The translations under genes were made by a program, and so were the position numbers. DNA of 19,309 nucleotides from UBA7803 sp049454295. GTDB lineage: Bacteria; Pseudomonadota; Gammaproteobacteria; Pseudomonadales; Azotimanducaceae. Of the stretch, positions 1 through 7,386 are shown in pieces (the first letter of the stretch is position 1; every line of letters starts with the position of its first letter). A model generated the notes under the pieces. It worked only from the letters and a program-made list of their open reading frames with translations. It searched no databases and had not been told where the DNA came from. The DNA lies in assembly GCA_049454295.1 (NCBI GenBank), contig JBMTYG010000052.1:1-19309 (forward strand). The letters run 5' to 3'.

Positions 1-46
1 CCTGCGGACCCGTTACCGAAGCATCGTCAGTAGATGCGGAGCTCAT
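1..46 (-). CDS. N-terminus of the next gene of the cox operon, cut by the left edge
   Basis: Fifteen codons are visible, beginning MSSASTDDASVTGPQ, and the frame stays open to the edge. The start is supported by a strong Shine-Dalgarno match (GAGG, 8 bases before the ATG). It lies 63 bases after the coxA stop on the same strand, so it is probably co-transcribed with coxBA. In many proteobacterial aa3 oxidase operons the gene after coxA encodes a small assembly protein or the copper chaperone CtaG/Cox11, whose N-terminus is short, polar and cytoplasmic before a single membrane helix. The visible residues fit such a tail but cannot identify the protein. Function is inference from context only. 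Confidence 0.55.
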   Translation of the reverse strand, partial: MSSASTDDASVTGPQ

Positions 47-109
47 AACTCACACCTCTGCATTCTGAAGAGTGATTCGATGGCTCGAACTGTCTAACCC
101 CTGCCCGGA

Positions 110-1717
110 TCAGGAGTGCGCCTCCGATTCAGACACTTTCGGGGGCTGGGTAAAGCTGTGATACGGCGCCGGCGACGGCAATGTCCACTCGAGACCATGC
201 GCGCCTTCCCACACCCGATCGGTCGCCGGCTTGCCGCTGCGGATCGCGTGAATCAGCACAAACAGGAAGAACACCTGCGAGAAGCCGAAAATGAACGCGC
301 CAATACTTGACACCATATTGAAATCCGCAAACTGCAGAGCGTAGTCGGGAATGCGCCGCGGCATGCCCGCGAGGCCCGAAAAATGCTGCGGGAAAAACGT
401 GACGTTCACGCCGATGAACGATAGCCAAAAGTGGGTCTTGCCGAGCCGCTCGTCGTACATACGTCCGCTCCACTTCGGCAACCAGTAGTAGACCGCCGCG
501 ATAATGGAGAAGAGCGCGCCAGGCACCAACACATAGTGAAAGTGCGCGACCACAAAGTACGTGTCGTGATACTGGAAGTCGACCGGCGTGATGGACAGCA
601 TCAGACCCGAAAACCCACCAAGCGTGAACAGGATCACGAAGGCGATGGCGAACAGCATGGGCGTCTCAAAGGTCATCGATCCTTGCCACATGGTAGCCGC
701 CCAGTTGAACACCTTAACGCCCGTCGGGATGGCTATCAGCATCGTCGAATACATGAAGAACAGTTGCCCTGCGAGAGGCATACCCACGGTGAACATGTGG
801 TGAGCCCACACGATAAACGACAGGAACGCGATACTCGCGGTCGCATACACCATGGAGTCATATCCGAATAGCGGCTTGCGCGCGAAGGTCGGGATGATCT
901 GGGACACGATCCCGAACGCTGGCAGGATCATGATGTAGACCTCGGGATGGCCAAAGAACCAGAAAATATGTTGGAACATCACCGGATCGCCGCCGCCAGC
1001 GGCGTTGAAGAAGCTGGTCCCGAAGTGAATGTCGAACAGCATCATGGTCACGGCACCGGCGAGAACCGGCATGACCGCCAGGAGCAGATACGCCGTAATG
1101 AGCCAAGTCCAGACGAACAACGGCATCTTCATAAACGTCATGCCGGGGGCACGCATGTTGAGAATGGTCGCGATGATATTGATCGAGCCCATGATGGAGG
1201 ACGCGCCCATCAGGTGGACCGCGAAGATGAAGAAGGTGACCGACGGAGGCGCATAGGTCGTGGACAGCGGCGCGTAGAAGGTCCACCCGAAGTTAGGACC
1301 ACCACCTTCCATAAACAGTGTCGATATCATCATCGAAAACGCGAAGGGCAGGATCCAGAACGAGAGGTTATTCATTCTGGGCAGCGCCATGTCCGGCGCT
1401 CCGACCATCATCGGTATCAACCAATTCGCAAGCCCGACGAAGGCCGGCATGATGGCGCCAAAGACCATGATGAGACCGTGATTGGTCGTCATCTGGTTGA
1501 AAAATGCGGGCTCCACAAATTGCAGGCCGGGCTGAAACAACTCAGCCCGAATGATCAGCGCCATGACACCGCCGATCAGAAACATGGCGAAGCTGAACCA
1601 CAGGTACAGCGTGCCAATGTCCTTATGGTTGGTGGTGAACAACCAGCGAGCCAGCCCTTTGTCAGGCCCATGGTGCCCATGGTCATCGTCATGATGAGAA
1701 ACGACTACTTCACTCAT
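110..1717 (-). CDS. coxA: Cytochrome c oxidase subunit I (aa3 type)
   Basis: Catalytic subunit of the haem-copper terminal oxidase of the inner membrane; it reduces O2 to water and pumps protons. The 535-residue length is normal for the family and about twelve hydrophobic segments are visible. Key residues can be placed: haem a ligands H80 and H394, haem a3 ligand H392, CuB ligands H257, H306 and H307, and the cross-linking Y261 in HPEVY. D109 with nearby N98, N116 and N117 marks the D channel, E259 its inner end, and K335 (PTGVK) the K channel, so this is a type A oxidase. The N-terminus is rich in His and Asp (residues 8-16). It starts 31 bases after the coxB stop, and another open frame follows downstream, so it is the second gene of a cox operon. 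Confidence 0.97.
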   Translation of the reverse strand: MSEVVVSHHDDDHGHHGPDKGLARWLFTTNHKDIGTLYLWFSFAMFLIGGVMALIIRAELFQPGLQFVEPAFFNQMTTNHGLIMVFGAIMPAFVGLANWLIPMMVGAPDMALPRMNNLSFWILPFAFSMMISTLFMEGGGPNFGWTFYAPLSTTYAPPSVTFFIFAVHLMGASSIMGSINIIATILNMRAPGMTFMKMPLFVWTWLITAYLLLAVMPVLAGAVTMMLFDIHFGTSFFNAAGGGDPVMFQHIFWFFGHPEVYIMILPAFGIVSQIIPTFARKPLFGYDSMVYATASIAFLSFIVWAHHMFTVGMPLAGQLFFMYSTMLIAIPTGVKVFNWAATMWQGSMTFETPMLFAIAFVILFTLGGFSGLMLSITPVDFQYHDTYFVVAHFHYVLVPGALFSIIAAVYYWLPKWSGRMYDERLGKTHFWLSFIGVNVTFFPQHFSGLAGMPRRIPDYALQFADFNMVSSIGAFIFGFSQVFFLFVLIHAIRSGKPATDRVWEGAHGLEWTLPSPAPYHSFTQPPKVSESEAHS

Positions 1718-1748
1718 TTCGAGAACCTCTCAAAAGTCCTTGATTCAG

Positions 1749-2888
1749 TCACCGGGCGGCTTCAGAACGGGCAATAACGTCCCGCGGCTGAGTAATGTCG
1801 CCCGTGTTGTTCCCCCAGGCGTGCCGCTCATAATGAGTCACCGCAGCGATTTGAGCCGCGTCAAGCTGCTTTCCGAACGCTTGCATCGCGGTTCCAGCCT
1901 TACCGTAGATAATGATGTCCAGGTGGTCTTCCACCGGGCCCGTCGCAATCGCCGAGCCGGCGAGGGCCGGAAATACCGGCGGCACACCCTGTCCATTCAC
2001 CTGGTGGCAAGAGGCGCAGAAGGTGCCGTACACCTTTTCGCCTTCGGCCATTAGCTCCTCATGCGTAAAGGTCTTCGACAGCGCCTCTTTGCGAGTGGTT
2101 TCGGCCTCCAGCTGGGCTGCATACCAGACGTCATAATCGTCTTCCGGCATGACCTGAACGACCACTGGCATGAAACCATGGTCCTTGCCGCAAAGCTCCG
2201 TACATTGACCCCGGTAGATTCCCGGCTCCGGGGCAATAGTCCAGAGTTCGTTCAGAATCCCAGGGATCGCATCCCGCTTGATGCCAAAATCGGGGACCCA
2301 CCACGCGTGAATCACATCCTCGGCGGTCAGCAAGAACCGCACCTTGCGATTCGCGGGAATACGCAGCGGGTTATCGACCTCGAGCAGATAATGTTCGCCC
2401 TTGGCAGACGTCCCTTCGATTTCCGTTCGGGGCGTGGACAGATTGCTGAAGAAGCCAAACGTACTGTTCAGGTCTTCATCCAGGTATTTGTACTGCCACT
2501 TCCATTGGTAGCCTCGGACTTCGATCGAGAGATCCTCGCCACCTGTGTCGTACATTTGGATCAGGGTGCGAGTGGCGGGAATAGCCATCGCGATCAGAAT
2601 TACCGTGGGGACAATAGTCCAAAGAATCTCAAGCCGCGTGTTCTCGTGGAACTGAGCCGGCTGATACCCTGCCGATTTGCGGTGGTGAATGATGGACCAG
2701 AAGATCACCCCGAAAACGACGACGCCGATCGCCACGCAGATCCAGAAAATCAGCATGTGCAGGTCGTAGACTTCACGGCTGATCTCCGTGATGCCCTGGC
2801 GCAAATTCAGCTCGTCTGCGACCGCAGAGCCTGCTGCAAGGAGCGCTCCCGCTGCCAAACCCATCTGTCCGTATTTCTTCACCTTCAC
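1749..2888 (-). CDS. coxB: Cytochrome c oxidase subunit II with fused cytochrome c domain
   Basis: Subunit II takes electrons from cytochrome c through the dinuclear CuA centre and passes them to subunit I. With the GTG start chosen here (379 residues) there is a signal peptide ending AVA before D25, two membrane helices (about 45-68 and 87-107), and a periplasmic cupredoxin domain with CuA ligands H194, C229, E231, C233, H237 and M240. A C-terminal haem c domain follows with CASCH (C291, C294, H295) and a possible distal Met near 335. The fused haem domain is usual in pseudomonad-type CoxB. I chose the GTG at 2888 because AGGA lies 7 bases upstream; an earlier GTG at 2918 lacks a ribosome site and would put ten charged residues before the signal peptide. 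GTG at 2882 is also possible. Confidence 0.95.
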   Translation of the reverse strand: MKVKKYGQMGLAAGALLAAGSAVADELNLRQGITEISREVYDLHMLIFWICVAIGVVVFGVIFWSIIHHRKSAGYQPAQFHENTRLEILWTIVPTVILIAMAIPATRTLIQMYDTGGEDLSIEVRGYQWKWQYKYLDEDLNSTFGFFSNLSTPRTEIEGTSAKGEHYLLEVDNPLRIPANRKVRFLLTAEDVIHAWWVPDFGIKRDAIPGILNELWTIAPEPGIYRGQCTELCGKDHGFMPVVVQVMPEDDYDVWYAAQLEAETTRKEALSKTFTHEELMAEGEKVYGTFCASCHQVNGQGVPPVFPALAGSAIATGPVEDHLDIIIYGKAGTAMQAFGKQLDAAQIAAVTHYERHAWGNNTGDITQPRDVIARSEAAR

Positions 2889-3219
2889 ACCCCGATCCTG
2901 AAACCTTGATCGTGACACGTTGATCGTCGTCGAACTCGCACAGGGCTTCGCAGCGGCCTCGCAAATTGCGCGCCACCGGTGAGCCTCGACTTGGCTGAAT
3001 GAGCTCGTGATGTTCGAACGGATCTTACGCTTCGGACGCTGTTGTGCCGGAGCACCGCAGCGGCACTACCGACCGCGAAAATTTTATAGCAGTGCACAAT
3101 GCCAAGACAACCAAGATCGACCGCCGACAGACTCGTATTTGCTCGTTCGACCAGAACCGTCATGGCAGGTGAATCAGGTGGATAGCTCGCCATTCGCGAA
3201 CTTGCTCCAACAAGCCCGG
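2889..3219. other. Gene-free spacer holding the coxB leader
   Basis: About 330 bases separate the small zinc-ribbon gene from coxB, both on the minus strand. I see no convincing gene: the open frames here have TTG or GTG starts, no ribosome site and Arg/Ser-rich low-complexity products. The spacer holds one good sigma-70-like promoter for coxB (separate entry). Just downstream of it is a 6-base-arm inverted repeat GTGCCG/CGGCAC (3044-3066, 11-base loop), which would fall in the first part of a roughly 190-base untranslated leader. I see no clear intrinsic terminator for the upstream dprA-aroE-yheV run, so some read-through into coxB is possible. Confidence 0.6.
3083..3110 (-). promoter_or_regulatory. 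Candidate sigma-70 promoter of the coxB operon
   Basis: On the minus strand TTGTCT (3105-3110) and TATAAA (3083-3088) are separated by 16 bases, in an AT-rich patch that stands out from its surroundings. Transcription would start near 3076, giving a leader of about 190 bases before coxB. Prediction from motif match only. Confidence 0.5.
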
Positions 3220-3474
3220 TCAATTCTCTTTATTTTTTGCGGCTGGCAACTCCGAGGGGGCAAAAAGCCTTACCGGCACGGCGGCTGCAGGCGCCGTCGC
3301 GCGATTGAACCGACTCGGTGGCTCGGGAGGCGCGGAAGACCCTTTCAGGTCTTCTAATTCCTCGTGGCCGCAAGCCACGCATAGCCTGCGCCGCGCATCG
3401 TCGCGTCGCTCCAGAACCGTTCGGTCTTCCGCTCGACACGCTGGGCATACCGCACCAGCAATGAAACGTCGCAT
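3220..3474 (-). CDS. yheV: YheV-family putative zinc-ribbon protein
   Basis: An 84-residue protein with an N-terminal RRFIAGAVCPAC stretch and a second CVACGH knuckle. The two CxxC pairs (C10/C13 and C33/C36) should bind one zinc ion. This matches E. coli YheV and its relatives (DUF2387), which share the KRFIAGAxCPxC opening. The proline/alanine-rich tail ending with a short VPVRLF motif resembles pseudomonad members. No precise function is known for the family. The start at 3474 is chosen because GGGAGAGG lies just upstream; an earlier TTG would overlap that ribosome site. It begins 40 bases after the aroE stop on the same strand, so it is likely the last gene of the dprA-aroE run. Confidence 0.82.
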   Translation of the reverse strand: MRRFIAGAVCPACRAEDRTVLERRDDARRRLCVACGHEELEDLKGSSAPPEPPSRFNRATAPAAAVPVRLFAPSELPAAKNKEN

Positions 3475-3514
3475 TGGAACCTCTCCCAAGGATTAGCGAA
3501 CTTGATGAATGGGA

Positions 3515-4336
3515 CTATGCGCCAAGCCCCGCTCTCAGTTCGGCGATCACTGGCTGTGTGTCCGGCGAAACGCCGCGCCAGATGCGGAATGCTTCTGCAG
3601 CCTGCTCGACCAACATGCCCAAACCGTCAGCTACCGCAGCAGCGCCCAGCTGTCGCGCCCAACTACAGAATGCCGTATCCCGACCGTAAACCATGTCATA
3701 GCAGCGAGCCCCCGCGATAACGGAAGTCGGCAGATCTGGCACCTGCTGATCCAACCCTGCCGAAGTGGCATTGATCACGATGTCGAAGCCGCCTTGCAAG
3801 TCGCAGAGCCCCGAACTCGAAAGACGTGTGCCAACCGACGCGGGCGCAAAGCGCTCGACCAGCCGATGAGCCCTGTCAGGCGTCCGATTGACCACGTGCA
3901 GGCGATCTGGCTTCCGTTCGAGCAAAGGGCCAACAACCCCCCGGGACGCGCCCCCGGCGCCGACCACCAGAATCCGCGTACCTGCGAGGGACCAGCCCAA
4001 ATTCATCTCAAGATCGCGAACCAGTCCCATGCCATCCGTATTCGTTCCGACCCGCTTACCGCGGTCCAGAAAAATGGTATTCACCGCTAGCGCTTGCTCA
4101 GCAACGCCTGCCAACACATCAACCCAGCCCGCAGCCTGCTCCTTAAAAGGCACAGTGACGTTCGCGCCCTGTCCACCGGACGAGAAAAAATGCGAAACGG
4201 TGCCCCCAAAATCGTCAAGCGGGGCAAGCAGCTTGGAGTATTCCAGAAGGACGCCGGTCTGAGCGGCAAAACAGGCATGGATTCGGGGAGAGCGCGAGTG
4301 TTCGATCGGATTTCCAATGACCGCATACCTGTCCAT
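3515..4336 (-). CDS. aroE: Shikimate 5-dehydrogenase (NADP-dependent)
   Basis: Reduces 3-dehydroshikimate to shikimate with NADPH, the fourth step of the shikimate pathway, in the cytoplasm. The 273-residue length is typical. The N-terminal substrate domain has the shikimate-binding SRSP (S14, S16), NVTVPFK with catalytic K65, N86 and the catalytic partner D101 in TNTDG. The Rossmann domain carries GAGGASRG (127-134), and NRT (150-152), whose Arg suits the 2'-phosphate of NADPH. It starts 29 bases after the dprA stop with GAGGG 9 bases before the ATG. In pseudomonads tsaC and hemF lie between dprA and aroE; they are absent here. Confidence 0.96.
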   Translation of the reverse strand: MDRYAVIGNPIEHSRSPRIHACFAAQTGVLLEYSKLLAPLDDFGGTVSHFFSSGGQGANVTVPFKEQAAGWVDVLAGVAEQALAVNTIFLDRGKRVGTNTDGMGLVRDLEMNLGWSLAGTRILVVGAGGASRGVVGPLLERKPDRLHVVNRTPDRAHRLVERFAPASVGTRLSSSGLCDLQGGFDIVINATSAGLDQQVPDLPTSVIAGARCYDMVYGRDTAFCSWARQLGAAAVADGLGMLVEQAAEAFRIWRGVSPDTQPVIAELRAGLGA

Positions 4337-4365
4337 CGGGTCGCGCCCTCAGCAAAACGCTCATC

Positions 4366-5466
4366 CTACTCCAGACGAACAAATCCCTGAGCAACCTGAG
4401 ACACGACGCCGATAAGCTCAAGCTCGAGCAGACGCGCGGCAAGGTACTGGGGGGACAAACCCGTATGCGCCGCGATCATATCAAGCGGTAGCGGTGTTGA
4501 ATCGAGGGCCAGCAGTATTGCAGCGTCTTCATCCGAGAGAGCGACTCTGTCCGGGTGCACCCGGGTATCGCTCAAGGGCGTTCGCACGATGCCGGGCAGA
4601 CCCAGCGCCTCGAGAACATCTCTTCCGCTCTCCACTAGGGCCGCGCCTTCTCTAATCAGGCGATGACATCCCCGTGACACTGGGCTGCGCACGGACCCGG
4701 GCACGACCATCACCTCACGACCCTGCTCGAGCGCAAGCCGCGCAGTGATAAGGGAGCCACTGCGATCACTCGCCTCAACCACCACAACCGCTTGACAGAG
4801 CCCGCTGATCAGTCGGTTGCGCTCCGGGAAACGAAATCCAAGGGGCTTGGCATCGGGGAGATATTCGGTCAAGACATATCCGGATTGCCGGATTCGGTCT
4901 GCGAGACGGCGATGCTCTGGGGGATAAATATGATCGAAGCCGGACCCAAGTATTGCGCCCGTTGAGCCCGCGGCGAGGGCACCCTCATGTGCGGCAGCAT
5001 CAATGCCGCGGGCAAGCCCGCTGACCACAACAAAACCCGCTTGAGCGAGGTCTGCCGCCATTTCTGCAGCCAACGCCGCACCGATCGGCGTGCACCGCCG
5101 TGCCCCCACGATCGCGATGCTCGGCTTGCGCAACAGGGCCGGATTGCCGCGAAAAAATAGCGACATAGGGGGGTCGGGAATGCGCCACAAACTCTCGAGT
5201 CCCGGTGCCGGATCCGTACTATCCCCGGGCGGCATGAGGACCGTCACGCCTAATTCCCGAAGCCGGCGATCCAACGCTTCCACGGCTGACCAGCGAATGC
5301 CGTGTCGCGCGAGGGCATCGCCGGGATGGTCCGCCGACTCAAGTGCCCGCCGAGCAGCCCGACGACCGAGCTGAGCGACCAGCAAAGCGGTGACCGACGG
5401 GGAATACGCCAACTTGTCGTTGTGGTCGCCTTCGTGGCTTACCCAGGTTCGTGAGCTCAGCGCCAA
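4366..5466 (-). CDS. dprA: DNA processing protein DprA/Smf
   Basis: Binds incoming single-stranded DNA during natural transformation and loads RecA; it is also present in species not known to be competent. A shortened N-terminal helical (SAM-like) region leads to IPDPP and FFRGN. It is followed by the Rossmann-like core with GARR, VVSGLARGID, AAHEGAL, FPERNRLISGL, VVVEAxxRSGSLITA and PGSVRSPVSRG, and a C-terminal winged-helix domain near residues 310-366. The whole conserved core is intact. The start is uncertain: the TTG at 5466 lies directly against a strong hairpin and has no clear ribosome site, while a TTG at 5412 would remove 18 poorly conserved residues. It follows the LysM gene by 97 bases. 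Confidence 0.92.
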   Translation of the reverse strand: MALSSRTWVSHEGDHNDKLAYSPSVTALLVAQLGRRAARRALESADHPGDALARHGIRWSAVEALDRRLRELGVTVLMPPGDSTDPAPGLESLWRIPDPPMSLFFRGNPALLRKPSIAIVGARRCTPIGAALAAEMAADLAQAGFVVVSGLARGIDAAAHEGALAAGSTGAILGSGFDHIYPPEHRRLADRIRQSGYVLTEYLPDAKPLGFRFPERNRLISGLCQAVVVVEASDRSGSLITARLALEQGREVMVVPGSVRSPVSRGCHRLIREGAALVESGRDVLEALGLPGIVRTPLSDTRVHPDRVALSDEDAAILLALDSTPLPLDMIAAHTGLSPQYLAARLLELELIGVVSQVAQGFVRLE

Positions 5467-5484
5467 CCCCCAAAGCTTTGAGGG
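5467..5484 (-). repeat. Hairpin abutting the dprA start
   Basis: An inverted repeat centred on CAAAGCTTTG with flanking CCCC and GGGG runs. In minus-strand RNA nine positions per arm can pair, one as a G-U wobble. No T-run follows, so it is not a standard intrinsic terminator. It sits between the LysM gene and dprA and touches the first possible dprA start codon. Confidence 0.5.
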
Positions 5485-5563
5485 GACTACGCTCGCAAAC
5501 TATGGCGCCCGCTGTCCGCGCCTTACTTCTGTCTGTTCGGACAGCCTTCCGCCATTCGTCCCG

Positions 5564-6661
5564 TCAGGGATTGGCTACGGCGTCGCCCACCCGCAGCGGT
5601 CGCTCCGCCTCGAGGATGAGCCCATAGGACAATCGATCAAACACCCTGAACAAGACCAACAGTCCGGTGCGCGCCGCGGGCGCGGACAGGGCTCGTCCCG
5701 AAATCGGGTGTTTCAGATCCTTGCCTTGCTGAAAGATCGCCAGAGTGTCGCCTTCGACTACCTGATTTTTCAGGCCGACATTCAGTACGACGACGTCCAG
5801 CGCGCCGACATGGCCCATACCCCCATGCACCGCAAGAATCTCTCCCACTACCGGCACATCAGGCGACTTGGGATAGGACTGAGCGTCCATCGCCGGGGGA
5901 GACAAGCCGATTACGCGATCCCCCGCGCGCACCTCTTGGGAGGCCTCGAGAATTTCGACCGCCGTCATCTGCTCCGAAGAAGACTCCGGGCGCGCCCAGG
6001 CAAGCACCCGAAGCTCCTGACCGAGGACTTCATGTGTCCGTGGATCACGGTAAACAACCCCGGGTCTGACCACCGCTAACGAATCTGCCTGTCGATCGGT
6101 GTCTGGTGAGCGATCAAAGTCAACGACAAAAATCTTGTCGCCCTCGGTGGAGAACAACCGCTCGTCCTCGCCCGCAACCACCACGCCCGCGCGGTCCAAG
6201 CCCGCAGGCTCGATTATCGCGTGCTCAACGAAAAACGGCGCTATCCGCTGCATCGAGACCATTGGGATCGGTGGCGGTAGATCGATGTTACGAATGGTCG
6301 GCGACCGGCGCTCAGTCCCATAAGGAAGCGAATCGGCGGCCGCGGTTCGCTCTAGTACGAGCCTGGGACCCTCAGCGCCGTAAGTGACCCTTATACGATC
6401 GCCGGGATAGATGAGGTGGGGGTTCTTGATCTCCGGATTAAGGCGCCACAACAGGGGCCATTGCCAGGGCTTTTGCAGAAATCGGGCGCTCAGGTCCCAC
6501 AGGGTGTCGCCTGCAACGACCTCATGGACCTCAGGGTGATCCGGGTTCAGGGCGATGAAATCGGGAGCGGCGGCCCGCGCCTGAACGCTAAGCCCTGCGG
6601 CGAGCACCCAGATCCAGACCCTGCTCAGCCGCTTCATGGGACCACCGAAGGACAGCGTCAT
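5564..6661 (-). CDS. LysM-domain exported protein (homologue of Pseudomonas PA0020)
   Basis: A 365-residue protein with a signal peptide (hydrophobic stretch after MKRLSR, likely cut after ARA near residue 31). One LysM domain follows, with EVVAGDTLWDLSARF and later NPHLIYPGDRI. LysM domains bind peptidoglycan, so it probably acts in the periplasm on the cell wall. The remaining 270 or so residues form the conserved beta-rich tail of this family, ending with FRVFDRLSYGL and RVGDAVANP; its role is not established. It is divergent from def and precedes dprA, as in Pseudomonas. The ATG at 6661 has GGAG 8 bases upstream; the internal ATG at 6637 would give a more standard signal peptide but has a weaker ribosome site. 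Confidence 0.88.
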   Translation of the reverse strand: MTLSFGGPMKRLSRVWIWVLAAGLSVQARAAAPDFIALNPDHPEVHEVVAGDTLWDLSARFLQKPWQWPLLWRLNPEIKNPHLIYPGDRIRVTYGAEGPRLVLERTAAADSLPYGTERRSPTIRNIDLPPPIPMVSMQRIAPFFVEHAIIEPAGLDRAGVVVAGEDERLFSTEGDKIFVVDFDRSPDTDRQADSLAVVRPGVVYRDPRTHEVLGQELRVLAWARPESSSEQMTAVEILEASQEVRAGDRVIGLSPPAMDAQSYPKSPDVPVVGEILAVHGGMGHVGALDVVVLNVGLKNQVVEGDTLAIFQQGKDLKHPISGRALSAPAARTGLLVLFRVFDRLSYGLILEAERPLRVGDAVANP

Positions 6662-6743
6662 GTCACCTTCTCCGAACACCTTGCTCTGCGCCCCACCGCG
6701 TCGGCGACGCCGGCTCGCCAAGAAAAGTCGCGAACCCTGGTAA

Positions 6744-6758
6744 GCCGCCAGAGGCGGC
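6744..6758. repeat. Perfect inverted repeat in the def/LysM divergent spacer
   Basis: GCCGCC and GGCGGC arms are separated by AGA. It lies 83 bases before the LysM start and 95 bases before the def start, in the only non-coding DNA shared by the two divergent runs. It could be an operator or a leader hairpin; I found no convincing -35/-10 pair next to it on either strand. Confidence 0.45.
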
Positions 6759-6852
6759 AGCGGATCGAAGCAGATATCATGGCGGTGATGCTAGCAGCAT
6801 TTCCTGATAACGCTTTCGCAAGTTCGCCACCGCCAACAGCGCGTAATTGACC

Positions 6853-7356
6853 ATGACGATTCTCTCCATCCTTGAGTTTCCAGACCCAAGACTGCGGACT
6901 CGCGCTCGACCCGTCGAGCGGATCGATGACGCCATAAGACGACTCATCGACGACATGTTCGAAACCATGTACGAAGCCCCAGGGATCGGTCTGGCCGCCA
7001 CCCAGGTCAATGTTCACCAACGGATCATCGTCGTCGACGTTTCAGAAAACCGTAACAGCCCTCACGCTTTCATCAATCCGACCATCACGCCTATTGGGGC
7101 AACTCAAGTGTCTGAAGAGGGTTGTTTGTCGGTGCCAGGCTTCTATGAGCCGGTCATGCGAGCGGAGCGTGTGCAAGTTCAGGCGCTCGATCGGGAGGGC
7201 AATCCGTTCGAGCTGACAGCCGAGGGGCTCTTTGGAGTCTGCATTCAGCATGAATGCGATCACCTAGAAGGGCGGCTCTTTGTCGATTACGTTTCAACCC
7301 TCAAAAGATCACGGATTCGAGCCAAGCTCGAGAAGCAGCATCGATCCCGAGCTTGA
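6853..7356 (+). CDS. def: Peptide deformylase
   Basis: Removes the N-formyl group from new proteins at the ribosome exit, using a metal ion. All three family motifs are intact: GIGLAATQ, EGCLSVPG with metal ligand C91, and HECDH (H133, E134, H137), matching the spacing in the E. coli enzyme. The 167-residue length is typical. The ATG at 6853 aligns with the usual MxxLxILxxPDxRLR start; the TTG two codons earlier is less likely. No clear Shine-Dalgarno precedes it. First gene of the plus-strand run with fmt, which adds the formyl group this enzyme removes, the classic def-fmt pairing. Confidence 0.97.
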   Translation: MTILSILEFPDPRLRTRARPVERIDDAIRRLIDDMFETMYEAPGIGLAATQVNVHQRIIVVDVSENRNSPHAFINPTITPIGATQVSEEGCLSVPGFYEPVMRAERVQVQALDREGNPFELTAEGLFGVCIQHECDHLEGRLFVDYVSTLKRSRIRAKLEKQHRSRA

Positions 7357-7386
7357 TGCAGAACTGTCCCGCAATACAGGCGAAAC

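Noticed and set aside
947..1777. Long plus-strand open frame of 276 codons opposite coxA
   Set aside because: It is the antisense shadow of a strongly conserved gene. The product is rich in Arg, His, Glu and Asp with no recognisable domain, as expected from reading hydrophobic codons backwards.
2061..2909. Plus-strand open frame of 282 codons opposite coxB
   Set aside because: Antisense to coxB over its whole length, low-complexity charged product, no family resemblance.
2885..3223. Minus-strand 112-codon open frame in the spacer before coxB
   Set aside because: TTG start, no ribosome site, Arg/Ser-rich product with SVRSVR-like repetition, and it contains the best coxB promoter candidate.
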